Positions 20,009 through 28,475 of a DNA stretch of 64,000 bases are shown here, one piece after another. The notes below the pieces were generated by a model. It did no database searches and was not told the origin of the DNA. It saw only the letters and a list, made by a program, of their open reading frames with translations. The stretch lies in the NCBI RefSeq assembly GCF_040610475.1, contig NZ_JBEXMJ010000002.1, positions 527,541-591,540 of the forward strand, read 5' to 3'. The stretch's first letter is position 1, and every line of letters begins with the position of its first letter. A program made the translations under genes and the position numbers. This DNA is from Actinopolymorpha sp. NPDC004070. GTDB taxonomy: Bacteria > Actinomycetota > Actinomycetes > Propionibacteriales > Actinopolymorphaceae.

Positions 20009-20617
20009 GTGCGTCGACGTCGATATACCTGGCTGGCCTTCCTGGCCACGTTGGTTCTCGTGTCCTGGCAGGCCCAGGCCGCACAGGCGGCCACCGGAGT
20101 TCCCGACCGTTCCCGGCACTGTGCCGTCGGTATGCCGGCGATGCCGGCCACGCAGTCGGAGACCGGTGCCCATCTCACCAAGCCGAGCAGGATCTCCTGC
20201 TTCGGCTCGTTCGCCGAGTCCGTCTCCTACGCCACGGCCGGTCGGGTCCGGCTCGCGCCCGATGCCCGCTCGGTGAGCACCAGGCAGTTGCAGGCCGCGG
20301 GCGTCGTCTCCACCCCCGCAGCACTCGCCAGCCAGCCGCTGGTCGGCATCGAGTACGAAGACTCCAACTACGGCGGTGACTCGCTGGTCCTCTACGGATC
20401 CAGCGGCTCCGGCTGCTACTCCGGGACGTGGTACGGCTTCCCGAGCATGTCCAGCCTCGGGTTCGACAACCGCATCTCCTCCGCCCGTACGTACTCCAAC
20501 TGCCTCGGGCGCCACCACGACGGCACCAGCTACACCGGCAGTTACCGCTACTGCGACGGGAGCTGCTCGACGTTCGGCACGATGAACGACCGGACGTCGT
20601 CGATCAAGTTCTTCTGA
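20009..20617 (+). CDS. secreted protein with beta/gamma-crystallin-like domain
   Basis: 202 aa. The N-terminus (VRRRRYTWLAFLATLVLVS then AQAAQA) is a Sec signal peptide, so the product is exported. The C-terminal half has paired YEDSNYGGDSLVLYG and FPSMSSLGFDNRISSARTY motifs with several cysteines. These resemble Greek-key beta/gamma-crystallin or peptidase-inhibitor I36-like secreted proteins of actinomycetes. Function is unknown; a calcium-binding or inhibitor role is only possible. The GTG at 20009 was preferred because GGGAGG lies 8 nt upstream, and starting there puts the basic n-region first. It shares a bidirectional terminator with the membrane-protein gene downstream. Confidence 0.7.
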   Translation: MRRRRYTWLAFLATLVLVSWQAQAAQAATGVPDRSRHCAVGMPAMPATQSETGAHLTKPSRISCFGSFAESVSYATAGRVRLAPDARSVSTRQLQAAGVVSTPAALASQPLVGIEYEDSNYGGDSLVLYGSSGSGCYSGTWYGFPSMSSLGFDNRISSARTYSNCLGRHHDGTSYTGSYRYCDGSCSTFGTMNDRTSSIKFF

Positions 20618-20719
20618 GCCGACCCTCGGACCTTCGGGCCCACCTGCGCCGATCCGGCTGGCCCGATCCGGGAGGTGACCGGGCCGAGCGGGTCACGCCC
20701 GGCCCGGTCGAGGGGGCTC

Positions 20720-20756
20720 GCCGGCCGTGCTGCCGCCCGGGGGCAGCACGGCCGGC
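20720..20756. terminator. bidirectional hairpin terminator
   Basis: Arms GCCGGCCGTGCTGCC (20720-20734) and GGCAGCACGGCCGGC (20742-20756) form a perfect 15-bp stem with a 7-nt loop. It lies 103 bp after the crystallin-like gene and directly abuts the stop codon of the convergent sigma-partner gene. There is no clear T-run, which is common in high-GC actinobacteria. Confidence 0.85.
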
Positions 20757-21302
20757 TCATCTCGTGGCGCGCGGCAGGCCGAGGCGTTCACAGGTGGAGG
20801 GAGGTCCCGGGAACACCCCCGCCACGCCCTTGTCGAGAGTGCACGCCACAAGAGTCGGGACCCGGGTCGACCGGCCCGGCGATGCTGCGGTGGAGCCGCG
20901 GTCGCCCGCGGAGACGAGACCGTTTCGCCACGCCTGTCCGCACGCGGCGACCGGGTCGTGGATGGCGACGGTGCCGCCGGCCGAGGCGGCGCTTCCCGCG
21001 GGCATCTTCCGTGCGACCGCGACCCGGGTGACGTCGACGCGCGCGGCGTCGACCTTCGGCGCGGAGTAGCACACGACGCTGCTGGTGTTGCTGGGCGGCT
21101 TGAACGCGACGTAGGCGGTGGCCGCACCGCCGGCCAGAACCATCGCGAACGCGCTTCCCCCGACGGCGGCACCCTTCCAGGTGCGCCGCCACCACGGGCG
21201 GCTGGTGCCGCTCACCTCGGCGACGAGCGCTGCGCGGAGCGTGTCGCGGCGCTCCCGCGGCATCGTGCGTGGGGGCGGAAGGTGGAAGTCGTCGTCAGTC
21301 AT
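20757..21302 (-). CDS. single-pass membrane protein encoded with an ECF sigma factor (candidate anti-sigma)
   Basis: 181 aa. A cytoplasmic N-terminus of about 45 residues with RERRDTLRAALVAEV is followed by one membrane helix (about 46-68, GGSAFAMVLAGGAATAY). The extracytoplasmic part of about 110 residues has three to four cysteines (SSVVCYSAP, VAACGQAW, VACTLD). The start overlaps the sigma stop (ATGA), so translation is coupled. The arrangement is that of an anti-sigma factor, but no zinc-binding HxxxCxxC motif is present. The assignment rests on context. The terminator hairpin begins exactly at its stop. Confidence 0.6.
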   Translation of the reverse strand: MTDDDFHLPPPRTMPRERRDTLRAALVAEVSGTSRPWWRRTWKGAAVGGSAFAMVLAGGAATAYVAFKPPSNTSSVVCYSAPKVDAARVDVTRVAVARKMPAGSAASAGGTVAIHDPVAACGQAWRNGLVSAGDRGSTAASPGRSTRVPTLVACTLDKGVAGVFPGPPSTCERLGLPRATR

Positions 21303-22015
21303 GGCAGGAGTTCCCCGTTCACGTTGTTCGAGCGCTGCGCCGACAGAGCCCTTCCCGTGGCTCTTCGCCGGGCCCGTCCCTGGACCGCTCCCTGGGCGCC
21401 TCCCGGGCTCGAGGTGGGCGCGGGACCCCCCGTTCGTCCCGCGCCCGCCTCGAGCCCGGCAAGCCGGCGTAGGTGTTCGCGGGCGCGGGAGAGCCGGGAG
21501 CGCACCGTGCCGACGGGAATCCCGAGGGCGACGGCCGCGTCGGTGTAGCTGAGTCCGGCCCAGACGCACAACGCGAGCACGTCCTGCTCGTCTGGTAGAA
21601 GACGGGTGAAGACCTCGAGCACCCGTTGCATGGCGCGTTCGTCGTCGACTCGCGACACCGCGTCGTCGGCGGGGTCGGGAGCGACCACCGCTGCGGGCAG
21701 TTTCGCGAGGAGGCGGCGATGACGCCGCAGGCTGCGGTCGCGGTTGCGGACGACGTTGTTGGCCACCGCGAGCAGCCAGGGCAGGATCGACTCTCCGCTG
21801 AGCGACACGTCGTGCCGGCGCCGCCACGCTTCCAGGAACACCACCGAGGCGAGGTCCTCCGCCGCTTCCCACGATCCGGTACGCCGGAAGCAGTGGTTGT
21901 AGACGGCATCGATGTGGCGCTCGAAGAGCCCACCGAACGCCGACGGGTCGTCGCCCTTGGCGGCCCTGCGCCAAAGTTCCCCGTCGGGCTCGCTGGTGGG
22001 CCGGAGTTGATCCAC
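21299..22015 (-). CDS. ECF-type RNA polymerase sigma factor
   Basis: 238 aa. Sigma region 2 is FGGLFERHIDAVYNHCFRR with LASVVFLEAWRRR, and region 4 is LPDEQDVLALCVWAG with SYTDAAVALGIPVGTVRSRLSRAR. The last ~45 residues are a Gly/Arg/Ala-rich tail. It recruits RNA polymerase to stress-type promoters. GTG 22015 was chosen because GAGGGGG lies immediately upstream; the earlier in-frame ATG at 22078 lacks any ribosome site. The product is probably controlled by the co-encoded membrane protein. A GGAAC/GTC element at 22051-22071 could allow autoregulation. Confidence 0.92.
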   Translation of the reverse strand: MDQLRPTSEPDGELWRRAAKGDDPSAFGGLFERHIDAVYNHCFRRTGSWEAAEDLASVVFLEAWRRRHDVSLSGESILPWLLAVANNVVRNRDRSLRRHRRLLAKLPAAVVAPDPADDAVSRVDDERAMQRVLEVFTRLLPDEQDVLALCVWAGLSYTDAAVALGIPVGTVRSRLSRAREHLRRLAGLEAGAGRTGGPAPTSSPGGAQGAVQGRARRRATGRALSAQRSNNVNGELLP

Positions 22016-22050
22016 ACCCCCTCTATGTCCGGCCCCCGGAAGGGGTTCGC

Positions 22051-22071
22051 GACTTTTTCGGGGAAGGTTCC
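22051..22071 (-). promoter_or_regulatory. candidate ECF-type promoter of the sigma operon
   Basis: On the minus strand GGAAC (22071-22067) is followed after 13 bp by GTC (22053-22051), ahead of the GTG at 22015. GGAAC is the classical ECF -35 core. The spacing is two to three bases shorter than usual, so this is tentative. If real, the sigma factor may transcribe its own gene. Confidence 0.4.
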
Positions 22072-22093
22072 GGCCCATGACTGCGCCCGGACG

Positions 22094-23650
22094 TCAGAGG
22101 CTGCGCAGCGAACGCCCGGTCCGGGCGGCGCGGACCAGCAGCGGGCTCGGGCGGTAGCGCCCGCCGGGGTAGGCGCGGGCGAGCGTGCCGAGGACGTCCG
22201 CGACTACCTCCGGGCCCACCAGGTCACCCCAGGTCAGCGGGCCGCGCGGGTACCCGGTGCCCAGCCGCATCGCGACGTCGACGTCGGGTGCGCTCGCCTC
22301 CCCGCGGGCCACCAGGTCGACGGCCTCGTTGACCAGCATGCACACGGTGCGGGCGACGATCAGGCCGGGCACGTCGTCGATGACGCTGACCGCGAGGCCG
22401 GCGGCCTGGAACAACCCGATCGCCTGGTCCAGGGTGCCCGGCTCGCAGCCGTCGCCGGGGGCCAGGCACACGCGCGTCGCGGTCGCCGCGTCACCCACCC
22501 AGTCCAGCGTCACCGCGTCCCCATCGAAGGTGGCGGGCTCGCCGGTCGTCTCCAGCACCAGGCCGCCGCCGGGGAGTTCGATGCCGTACGCCGACTCACC
22601 CGGCTCGAACTCGCCCGGTCCGGAACGCTGGGCGGCCGGTCCGGTGTCGTACCGCTCCATGCTCACCCCGGCCGCGGCGATCCGGTCGAGCAGACCGAAG
22701 CAGGCCGTGAACCCGCCGTGGTAGGTCACCTGGTCCGGCGGCGTTCGCGGCTCCGCCGTCCGCGGCCCGGGAGGCTCGGCGTCCCCGCCGTACTCGTACC
22801 ACCCGCGCCCGGTCTTGCGGCCCAGCCAGCCGGCGTCGACGACCTGCTGCTGGGCGACGAACGGCGCGTAGCGTGGGTCGCCGAACGTCTGCTCCCACAC
22901 CGACCGTCCGACCGCGAGGTTGACGTCGTTGCCCACCAGGTCGGCGAGGGTGAACGGGCCCATCGGGAAGCCGGCCGCCTCGGTGAGTACGGCGTCGATG
23001 GTGGCGCAGTCGGCCCCGCCCTCCTCCAGCACCTGCATCGCCTCGCCGTAGAACGGCCGGGCCACCCGGTTGGCGACGAACCCGGGCGTCGACGCGCACC
23101 GCACCGGCGTCTTGCCCCAGGCGGTGGCGGTGTCGGCGACGGTCTGTGCGACCTCCGGGTCGGTCGCCGCGCCCGCGGGCACCTCCACCAGGGCCATCAG
23201 CGGGGCGGGGTTGAAGAAGTGCATGCCGGTGACCCGGCCCGGGCGGTGCAGCCCGGCGGCGATCGCGGTCACCGACAGCGTCGAGGTGTTGGTGGCCAGG
23301 ATCGTGTCGTCGGCGCAGACCTTCTCCAGGGTGCCGAACACCTCTCGCTTGACCGGGAGGTGCTCGACCACGGCCTCGACCACCAGGCCGCTCGGGGCGA
23401 GGTCGGTCAGTGAGGCGACCGCGGTCAGCCGGCCGCGTGCGGCGTCGGCGGCGGCGGGATCGAGCCGGCCCTTTTCCACCAGTCGGTCCAGCCGGGCCAG
23501 GATCTGGGCGACGCCGCGGTCGGCCGCGCCGTCCTGCGCGTCGTACAACCGCACCTCGTGGCCCGCGACCAGGGCGACCTGGGCGATGCCGGCGCCCATC
23601 GTCCCGGAGCCCACGACACCGACCGGAGTGGAAACAGGAAGTCCCGCCAT
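22094..23650 (-). CDS. paaH: 3-hydroxyacyl-CoA dehydrogenase (PaaH/PaaC type)
   Basis: 518 aa, about 200 residues longer than single-domain 3-hydroxybutyryl-CoA dehydrogenases. The NAD-binding motif is GVVGSGTMGAGIAQ (residues 10-23). The catalytic region is HFFNPAPLMALVEV and two 3HCDH C-terminal domains follow (PGFVANRVARPFYGEA; later VPGLIVARTVCMLVNEA). This double C-domain layout matches PaaH of the phenylacetate pathway, oxidising 3-hydroxyadipyl-CoA. It is divergent from paaN across 360 bp. No ring-oxygenase (paaABCDE) genes are in the window, so the pathway must be completed elsewhere. Confidence 0.85.
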   Translation of the reverse strand: MAGLPVSTPVGVVGSGTMGAGIAQVALVAGHEVRLYDAQDGAADRGVAQILARLDRLVEKGRLDPAAADAARGRLTAVASLTDLAPSGLVVEAVVEHLPVKREVFGTLEKVCADDTILATNTSTLSVTAIAAGLHRPGRVTGMHFFNPAPLMALVEVPAGAATDPEVAQTVADTATAWGKTPVRCASTPGFVANRVARPFYGEAMQVLEEGGADCATIDAVLTEAAGFPMGPFTLADLVGNDVNLAVGRSVWEQTFGDPRYAPFVAQQQVVDAGWLGRKTGRGWYEYGGDAEPPGPRTAEPRTPPDQVTYHGGFTACFGLLDRIAAAGVSMERYDTGPAAQRSGPGEFEPGESAYGIELPGGGLVLETTGEPATFDGDAVTLDWVGDAATATRVCLAPGDGCEPGTLDQAIGLFQAAGLAVSVIDDVPGLIVARTVCMLVNEAVDLVARGEASAPDVDVAMRLGTGYPRGPLTWGDLVGPEVVADVLGTLARAYPGGRYRPSPLLVRAARTGRSLRSL

Positions 23651-23740
23651 GGCCCCATCCTGGCGTACGGGCCCCGCGGGTGCACTCGTACCGTGGACGG
23701 CCCGCGGCGCGGCGTCCAGGAGCGGCTCCGTCCCCCGATG

Positions 23741-23804
23741 TCGTCCACAGCCCGCGCGACAGCCGGGTTGTCCACAGCCGCCGTTCGGCGAGGGTTGTGG
23801 ACGC
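23741..23804. promoter_or_regulatory. cluster of three DnaA-box-like sites
   Basis: A perfect actinobacterial DnaA box TTGTCCACA lies at 23768-23776, an 8/9 match TCGTCCACA at 23741-23749, and an inverted 7/9 match (TGTGGACGC) at 23796-23804. They are spaced 27-28 bp between starts inside the paaH-paaN intergenic region. The rest of this 360-bp gap holds no recognisable gene. The sites could bind DnaA for gene control; there is no AT-rich unwinding region or dnaA/dnaN neighbour to suggest an origin. Confidence 0.5.
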
Positions 23805-24010
23805 GGTAGCCGGTGTTCTCATCGGCGGGTCGTTCGTGGAGAACCTCCCCCGAGCAGAGGACCGGGCGGCGACGTCCTGGCGCTGCTCGGCCCCAGGCTC
23901 CGCTTGCTCCAGCAGCGCATGCACGGGGGACCGGCATGAGTCCCACCCGGCGCCGGAACGGGTCCGCGCAATGCGTGCCGGGGATGCCGCCGAGCGCCTA
24001 CGCTGACGCC

Positions 24011-25690
24011 GTGGATGCCGACACTCTCGACCAGGCCGTTGCCGCCATCCGTACGCGCGGCTACTTCTCCGCGTTCCCCGAGTCCCCGAGCCCTCGGATC
24101 TACGGACCGGACGCGGCCGTGGAGGGGCAGCGGGCGTTCGAGGCGTGGCAGGACCGGGAGTTCCCGGTCGGCACGCCGGGCTCGGACGGCACGGTGGCCA
24201 ACGAGAAATCGCCTTTCGGCATCCCGCTGGACGTGCGCTACCCCAAGGTCGACGCCGCCGGACTGGACGGCCTGCTCGCCGCTGCCCGGGCCGGGATGGC
24301 CCAGTGGCGCGACGCCGGACCCGACACCCGGGTCGAAGTGACGCTGGAGATCCTGCAGCGGCTGCACCGGCGGGTCTTCGAGCTCGCGAACGCGGTGATG
24401 GCGACCACCGGCCAGGCGTTCGTGATGGCCTTCCAGGCCGGAGGGACGCACGCGCTGGACCGGGCGCTGGAGGCCGTCGCGTTCGCGCACACCGAGATGA
24501 CCCGGCACCCGGCGACCATGGTGTGGGAACGCCCGGCCAAGGGCGACCCGGTGCGGGTGGAGAAGACGTTCACCGTGGTTCCGCGCGGGGTGGCGGTGGT
24601 GATCGGCTGTACGACGTTCCCCACCTGGAACTCCTACCCCGGCCTGTTCGCGTCTTTGGTCACCGGCAACCCGGTCGTGGTGAAGCCGCATCCGCGTGCG
24701 GTGCTGCCCCTGGCGATCACCGTCCAGGTCTGCCAGGAGGTGCTGGCCGAGCGGGGCTTCGACCCGCACCTGGTCACTCTCGCCGCCGAGGCCGAGGGCA
24801 CCGGCCTGGCCATGGACCTCGCCACCCGTCCGGAGGTGCGGATCGTCGACTTCACCGGGTCGGGAGAGTTCGGCGGCTGGCTGGAGTCGCACGCCACCCA
24901 GGCGCTCGTCTTCACCGAGAAGTCCGGCGTCAACCCGGTGGTGATCGACTCCACTGACTCCTTCCGCGGACTCACCGCCAACCTCGCGTTCACCCTGTCG
25001 CTGTACTCCGGGCAGATGTGTACGACCTCGCAGAACATCTACGTCCCGGCAGGTGGGATCGAGACCGACGAGGGGCACAAGAGCTTCGCCGACGTCGGTG
25101 CGGGCCTGGCGGCGGCGGTCGACAAGTTGCTCGCCGACGAGGCCCGGGCGGTCGAGCTCCTCGGCGCTATCGTCAACGACGACGTGCTCGGCCGGGTGGA
25201 CCGGGCCGCGGACCTCGGCGAGGTGGTGCTGGAGCCGCGGCCGCTGAACCACCCCTCGCTCAAGAACGCGGTGGTCCGTACCCCCGCGATCGTGGCGGTC
25301 GACGCGGGTGACCCCAGCGGTGCCGACGCTGCCGGTGACCGGCCGTACACCCGTGAGTGCTTCGGCCCGGTGACGTTCCTGGTCCGTACGGCCGACACCG
25401 GCCAGTCGCTGGATCTCGTACGCCGCCTCGGCCACGAGCGGGGCGCGATGACCGCGGCGGTCTACTCCACCTCCGAGTCGGTTCTGGACGCCGCCCGGGA
25501 GGTCGCGCTGGACGTGGGCGTGGCACTGTCTGAAAACCTCACCGGCGGGGTGTACGTCAACCAGTCCGCGGCGTTCAGCGACTACCACGGCACCGGCGCC
25601 AACCCGGCGGCCAACGCCGCGTACGTCGACGCGGCCTACGTGACCGGCCGGTTCCGGATCGTGCAGAGCCGGCGGCCAGCCCCGTCCTGA
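24011..25690 (+). CDS. paaN: phenylacetic acid degradation protein PaaN (aldehyde-dehydrogenase family)
   Basis: 559 aa matching the stand-alone PaaN proteins, which correspond to the ALDH part of PaaZ without the hydratase domain. The ALDH core includes VIGCTTFPTWNSYPGL, VVVKPHPRAVLPLA, the catalytic Cys in SGQMCTTSQN (about residue 336), and the C-terminal DYHGTGANPAANAAYVD. In PaaZ this domain oxidises the semialdehyde formed on ring opening; the exact role of PaaN is less certain. The GTG at 24011 has no ribosome site. TACGCT ends exactly 6 nt upstream, so the transcript is probably leaderless. Its divergent partner is paaH. Confidence 0.88.
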   Translation: MDADTLDQAVAAIRTRGYFSAFPESPSPRIYGPDAAVEGQRAFEAWQDREFPVGTPGSDGTVANEKSPFGIPLDVRYPKVDAAGLDGLLAAARAGMAQWRDAGPDTRVEVTLEILQRLHRRVFELANAVMATTGQAFVMAFQAGGTHALDRALEAVAFAHTEMTRHPATMVWERPAKGDPVRVEKTFTVVPRGVAVVIGCTTFPTWNSYPGLFASLVTGNPVVVKPHPRAVLPLAITVQVCQEVLAERGFDPHLVTLAAEAEGTGLAMDLATRPEVRIVDFTGSGEFGGWLESHATQALVFTEKSGVNPVVIDSTDSFRGLTANLAFTLSLYSGQMCTTSQNIYVPAGGIETDEGHKSFADVGAGLAAAVDKLLADEARAVELLGAIVNDDVLGRVDRAADLGEVVLEPRPLNHPSLKNAVVRTPAIVAVDAGDPSGADAAGDRPYTRECFGPVTFLVRTADTGQSLDLVRRLGHERGAMTAAVYSTSESVLDAAREVALDVGVALSENLTGGVYVNQSAAFSDYHGTGANPAANAAYVDAAYVTGRFRIVQSRRPAPS

Positions 25691-25871
25691 CCCGGCCTGA
25701 ACCTGCAGGACGCCGGCCACCGCCGGGAAATGGTCCGGTCGAGCGGCCGTCCATTGGCCAGGCGTGGCCACAGCGTATTGCGGCCCGCCGCCGTAGAGTG
25801 AACGCCGTGCCCGGTGCGCTGACGTGCGGCGGGCGCACGGATGTGTCCAGACTTGTGGAGCGGAGCTCACC

Positions 25872-26741
25872 ATGGAAAAGCGGCGGCTCGGACGACTCGA
25901 ACACCAGAGCAGCGTCCTCATCTACGGCGCGGCCTCTCTGGCCGAGGTGACCCAGGACGTCGCCGACGCGTCCATCCAGGAGGCGCTGGACGCGGGCATC
26001 AACCACTTCGACACGGCGGCGAGCTACGGCGACGCCGAGCTGCGGCTGGGCCCGTGGATGCCGCGCATTCGCGACCAGATCTTCCTCGCCACCAAGACCG
26101 GTGAGCGGGAGCGCGAGGCGGCGTGGGCGTCGATCAACGCCTCGCTGGAACGCCTGCAGACCGACCGGCTCGACCTGATCCAGCTGCACGCGGTCGGTGA
26201 CCGCGAGGAGCTGGACAAGGCGACCGGCACCGGCGGCGCGCTGGAGGCGGCGATCAGGGCGCGCGACGAGGGCCTGGTCTCGCACATCGGGATCACAGGC
26301 CACGGCCACGAGGCGCCGGCCACGCACCGCGAGGCGCTGCGCAGGTTCCCGTTCGACACGGTGCTCACCCCGCTCAACTACGCCCTCGGCCGCGACGAGA
26401 CCTACTACAACGCGTGGCAGGAGCTGGCGGCCGAGACCCAGCGGGTGGACGCCGGTCTGATGATCATCAAGACGGTCGCCCGGCGCACCTGGACCGAGGA
26501 CGACCACCGTTACACCACGTGGTACGAGCCGCTGGACGAGCAGAGCAACGTCACCGCCGCGCTGGCGTGGGTGCTCTCCCACCCGCAGATCACCGGCATC
26601 GCGACGCCGGGTGAGGTGCGGCTGCTGTCCAAGCTCGTCCAGGGCGAGAAGGACCGCTCCGCGCTGAGCGCCGAGCAGATCTCCGCGCAGCTGGACAAGG
26701 TCGACGCGTACGCCTCGCCGTTCGTGTCGATGCCGATCTGA
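25872..26741 (+). CDS. aldo/keto reductase
   Basis: 289-aa NADP(H)-dependent aldo/keto reductase with a (beta/alpha)8 fold. The tetrad is visible: Asp 47 and Tyr 52 in HFDTAASYGDAE, Lys near 75 in FLATKTG, and His near 107 in IQLHAV. Strands near the C-terminus (HPQITGIATPG) match the cofactor-binding end. The ATG at 25872 is preceded by GGAGCGGAG. A -10-like TAGAGT at 25794-25799 suggests a leader of roughly 65 nt. The substrate is unknown. A strong hairpin terminator follows. Confidence 0.9.
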   Translation: MEKRRLGRLEHQSSVLIYGAASLAEVTQDVADASIQEALDAGINHFDTAASYGDAELRLGPWMPRIRDQIFLATKTGEREREAAWASINASLERLQTDRLDLIQLHAVGDREELDKATGTGGALEAAIRARDEGLVSHIGITGHGHEAPATHREALRRFPFDTVLTPLNYALGRDETYYNAWQELAAETQRVDAGLMIIKTVARRTWTEDDHRYTTWYEPLDEQSNVTAALAWVLSHPQITGIATPGEVRLLSKLVQGEKDRSALSAEQISAQLDKVDAYASPFVSMPI

Positions 26742-26753
26742 CGACGTGATCGC

Positions 26754-26787
26754 GAGCGGGGCAGCCCCTCGAGGGCCTGCCCCGCTC
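26754..26787. terminator. hairpin terminator between convergent genes
   Basis: GAGCGGGGCAG (26754-26764) pairs perfectly with CTGCCCCGCTC (26777-26787), and the 12-nt loop contains a further CCCCTCGAGGG dyad. It sits 12 bp after the aldo/keto reductase stop and 36 bp from the end of the convergent lipoprotein gene, so it probably serves both. Confidence 0.85.
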
Positions 26788-26823
26788 AAGGTCCGGTAGC
26801 CGGAGCCGCGTGCGGGCCGGACC

Positions 26824-27471
26824 CTAGTCGCAGGTGCCGGGGTCGGTGATCTCCAGCTTGCCGACGGCGCTCTGCAGCAGGTCGGTCGTCCTGCCGACGG
26901 CGTCCTCGGAGGCGTCGGAGGCCGGGGCGTAGGTGATCTTGACGACCTCGCTCCGCTCGTCGGGGAAGGCCTGCGCGAACCGCCATTCGGTGCCGCGCTG
27001 CACACTCAGCCTGCCGACGACCTGGTTGTCGGTGTCGCGTTGCAGGGTCACACCGTCGGTGCCGCGCACGACCGCGCGCAGGTCCTCCTGGGACTGCTGC
27101 GCCCGCTCCCCGGTGTAGTACCTACCGGACACGCTCACCTCGCCACCGCCGTCGTCGGCGGGCACGGTGTAGGTCGCGCCACCCGCCGCCTCCTTCGCCG
27201 TCCACGACGTCGGGACCGCGAACTCGAGCGTCGCGCAGGTCACCAGCACGGTGCCGGGCGGGCGCGACTCCTGCTTCCCCGTGGCCGTGGGGTCCGGTGA
27301 GGGAGTCTCGGTCGACGCCGGTGGTCCGCCCGGCTCGGGCGTGCGGCTCGGCGGCGCCTTCGGCGGGCGTTCGGCCAGACTCACCGGCTGCACCCCGGGG
27401 GCACCGCATCCGGCGAGGAGCGCACCGGCGGCGACCAGCACGAACCAACCCGCTCTCCCGGCTCGCGACAT
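26824..27471 (-). CDS. putative lipoprotein
   Basis: 215 aa. The signal (MSRAGRAGWFVLVAAGA then LLAGC) has a clear lipobox with Cys 22, so the product is lipid-anchored on the outer face of the membrane. A Pro/Thr/Ser-rich stalk (about 25-75) precedes a compact domain of about 135 residues starting at LVTCATLEFAVPTSW, with a second Cys near the C-terminus (DPGTCD). It resembles actinobacterial lipoproteins of unknown function. The start has AGAGG about 10 nt upstream. The gene is divergent from the nuclease toxin gene, with a gap of about 300 bp. Confidence 0.8.
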   Translation of the reverse strand: MSRAGRAGWFVLVAAGALLAGCGAPGVQPVSLAERPPKAPPSRTPEPGGPPASTETPSPDPTATGKQESRPPGTVLVTCATLEFAVPTSWTAKEAAGGATYTVPADDGGGEVSVSGRYYTGERAQQSQEDLRAVVRGTDGVTLQRDTDNQVVGRLSVQRGTEWRFAQAFPDERSEVVKITYAPASDASEDAVGRTTDLLQSAVGKLEITDPGTCD

Positions 27472-27774
27472 CGGCGCGCACCTCTTCCCGTCCGACTTCT
27501 CGTTGGGCTTCACGTTCGACTTCACGGTTCGGCTTCCCGCCCGACCGTCACCCGGAGGTCCGAGCCGGCGTCGTGCTCGATCCAGCTTGATTAGGCTCCA
27601 TCGGCTTGATCGGCTCGGCGGGACCAACGGGCACTGTAGTCCGCCGGACCTGCCGGCCGAGGACGCGTGGGCCACGGCCTGTGGACAGCGTGGTTCCTGT
27701 GGACAAACCGTGCCGGACTCACCTGCCGGACCTCTATCGTGAGGACTCGCTGACGGTGGCCGGGGAGTCGGGAC
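27472..27774. other. divergent intergenic region with two DnaA-box-like sites
   Basis: No gene is recognised in these 303 bp. Two inverted DnaA-like boxes lie at 27680-27688 (TGTGGACAG, 8/9) and 27698-27706 (TGTGGACAA, 9/9), 18 bp apart, some 70-95 bp upstream of the nuclease start. A -10-like TATCGT occurs at 27735-27740. The region therefore probably holds the promoter of the toxin-immunity pair. Confidence 0.5.
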
Positions 27775-28464
27775 ATGGCACGACGTGGTGTGGCGGGGGA
27801 GTCGAGCACGCGCGTGGCGCGCGCGATCGTGAAGAGGCTGGAGAAGATGTCCGGCCGACGGGTCCGCGTTCATCACGTCGACCCCTCCGACGTGCGCGTC
27901 AACCGCCACCTGCCGGGCCACACGCCGGGCCGTCGTACGACAGCGTCCGAGGCGCCGAACACCTCGCGCGGGTGGGAACCGAACACGATCTACCGCGTCC
28001 ATGACCCGGAGACCAAGCTCAGCGCGGTCTACCAGACCGACCGGTACGGCCGGGTCTCGAGGGTGGAGGGCCGGCTGGTCAGGACCAAGAACGTCCGTGA
28101 CCCCGACCAGCAGGTCTGGTCCGGCGGCCGGCACCGGCGTCAGTCCGGAAACCCACAGGGGTACGACACCGACGCCGGCGGCCACATCATCGCCCGCGAA
28201 CTGGGCGGCTCGGGAGCGGGCATCAACACCCTGCCGCAGAGCTGGCGGGAGAACAGCTACGGCCAGTGGCGCAACATGGAGCGCAGGCTGAAGACCCTGG
28301 TCGACGGCGAGAACGACGTCGACCTGAAGGTCGTCCCGAAGTACCCCGGCGGCAATGGCGAGCGCCCGGACTGGTTCAAGGTGGAGTACACCGTGACGCC
28401 GAGGGACGGCAGCCCGCCCTATACGGTCACGGAGGTAATCTCCAACCGCAGCAAGCCGAAGTAG
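27775..28464 (+). CDS. DNA/RNA non-specific endonuclease (EsaD/YeeF-like toxin domain)
   Basis: 229 aa. Residues about 110-225 match the Endonuclease_NS_2-type nuclease module of polymorphic toxins. DTDAGGHIIARELGGSGAGIN places the catalytic His at 137 (in the DxGGH form of the DRGH motif) and the metal-site Asn at 151; WRNMERRLKTLVDG and the VEYTVTPRDG strand follow. It should degrade nucleic acid. The N-terminal ~70 residues are basic and lack an LXG, WXG or signal sequence, so no export route is visible. The ATG has GGGGAG 8 nt upstream. The immunity gene starts 11 bp after the stop, which supports a toxin role. Confidence 0.78.
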   Translation: MARRGVAGESSTRVARAIVKRLEKMSGRRVRVHHVDPSDVRVNRHLPGHTPGRRTTASEAPNTSRGWEPNTIYRVHDPETKLSAVYQTDRYGRVSRVEGRLVRTKNVRDPDQQVWSGGRHRRQSGNPQGYDTDAGGHIIARELGGSGAGINTLPQSWRENSYGQWRNMERRLKTLVDGENDVDLKVVPKYPGGNGERPDWFKVEYTVTPRDGSPPYTVTEVISNRSKPK

Positions 28465-28475
28465 GGACCCAGGCG

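Noticed and set aside
23651..24010. Possible replication origin because of three DnaA-box-like sites
   Set aside because: There is no AT-rich unwinding element, no dnaA, dnaN or gyrB nearby, and only one box is perfect. A regulatory role is more plausible.
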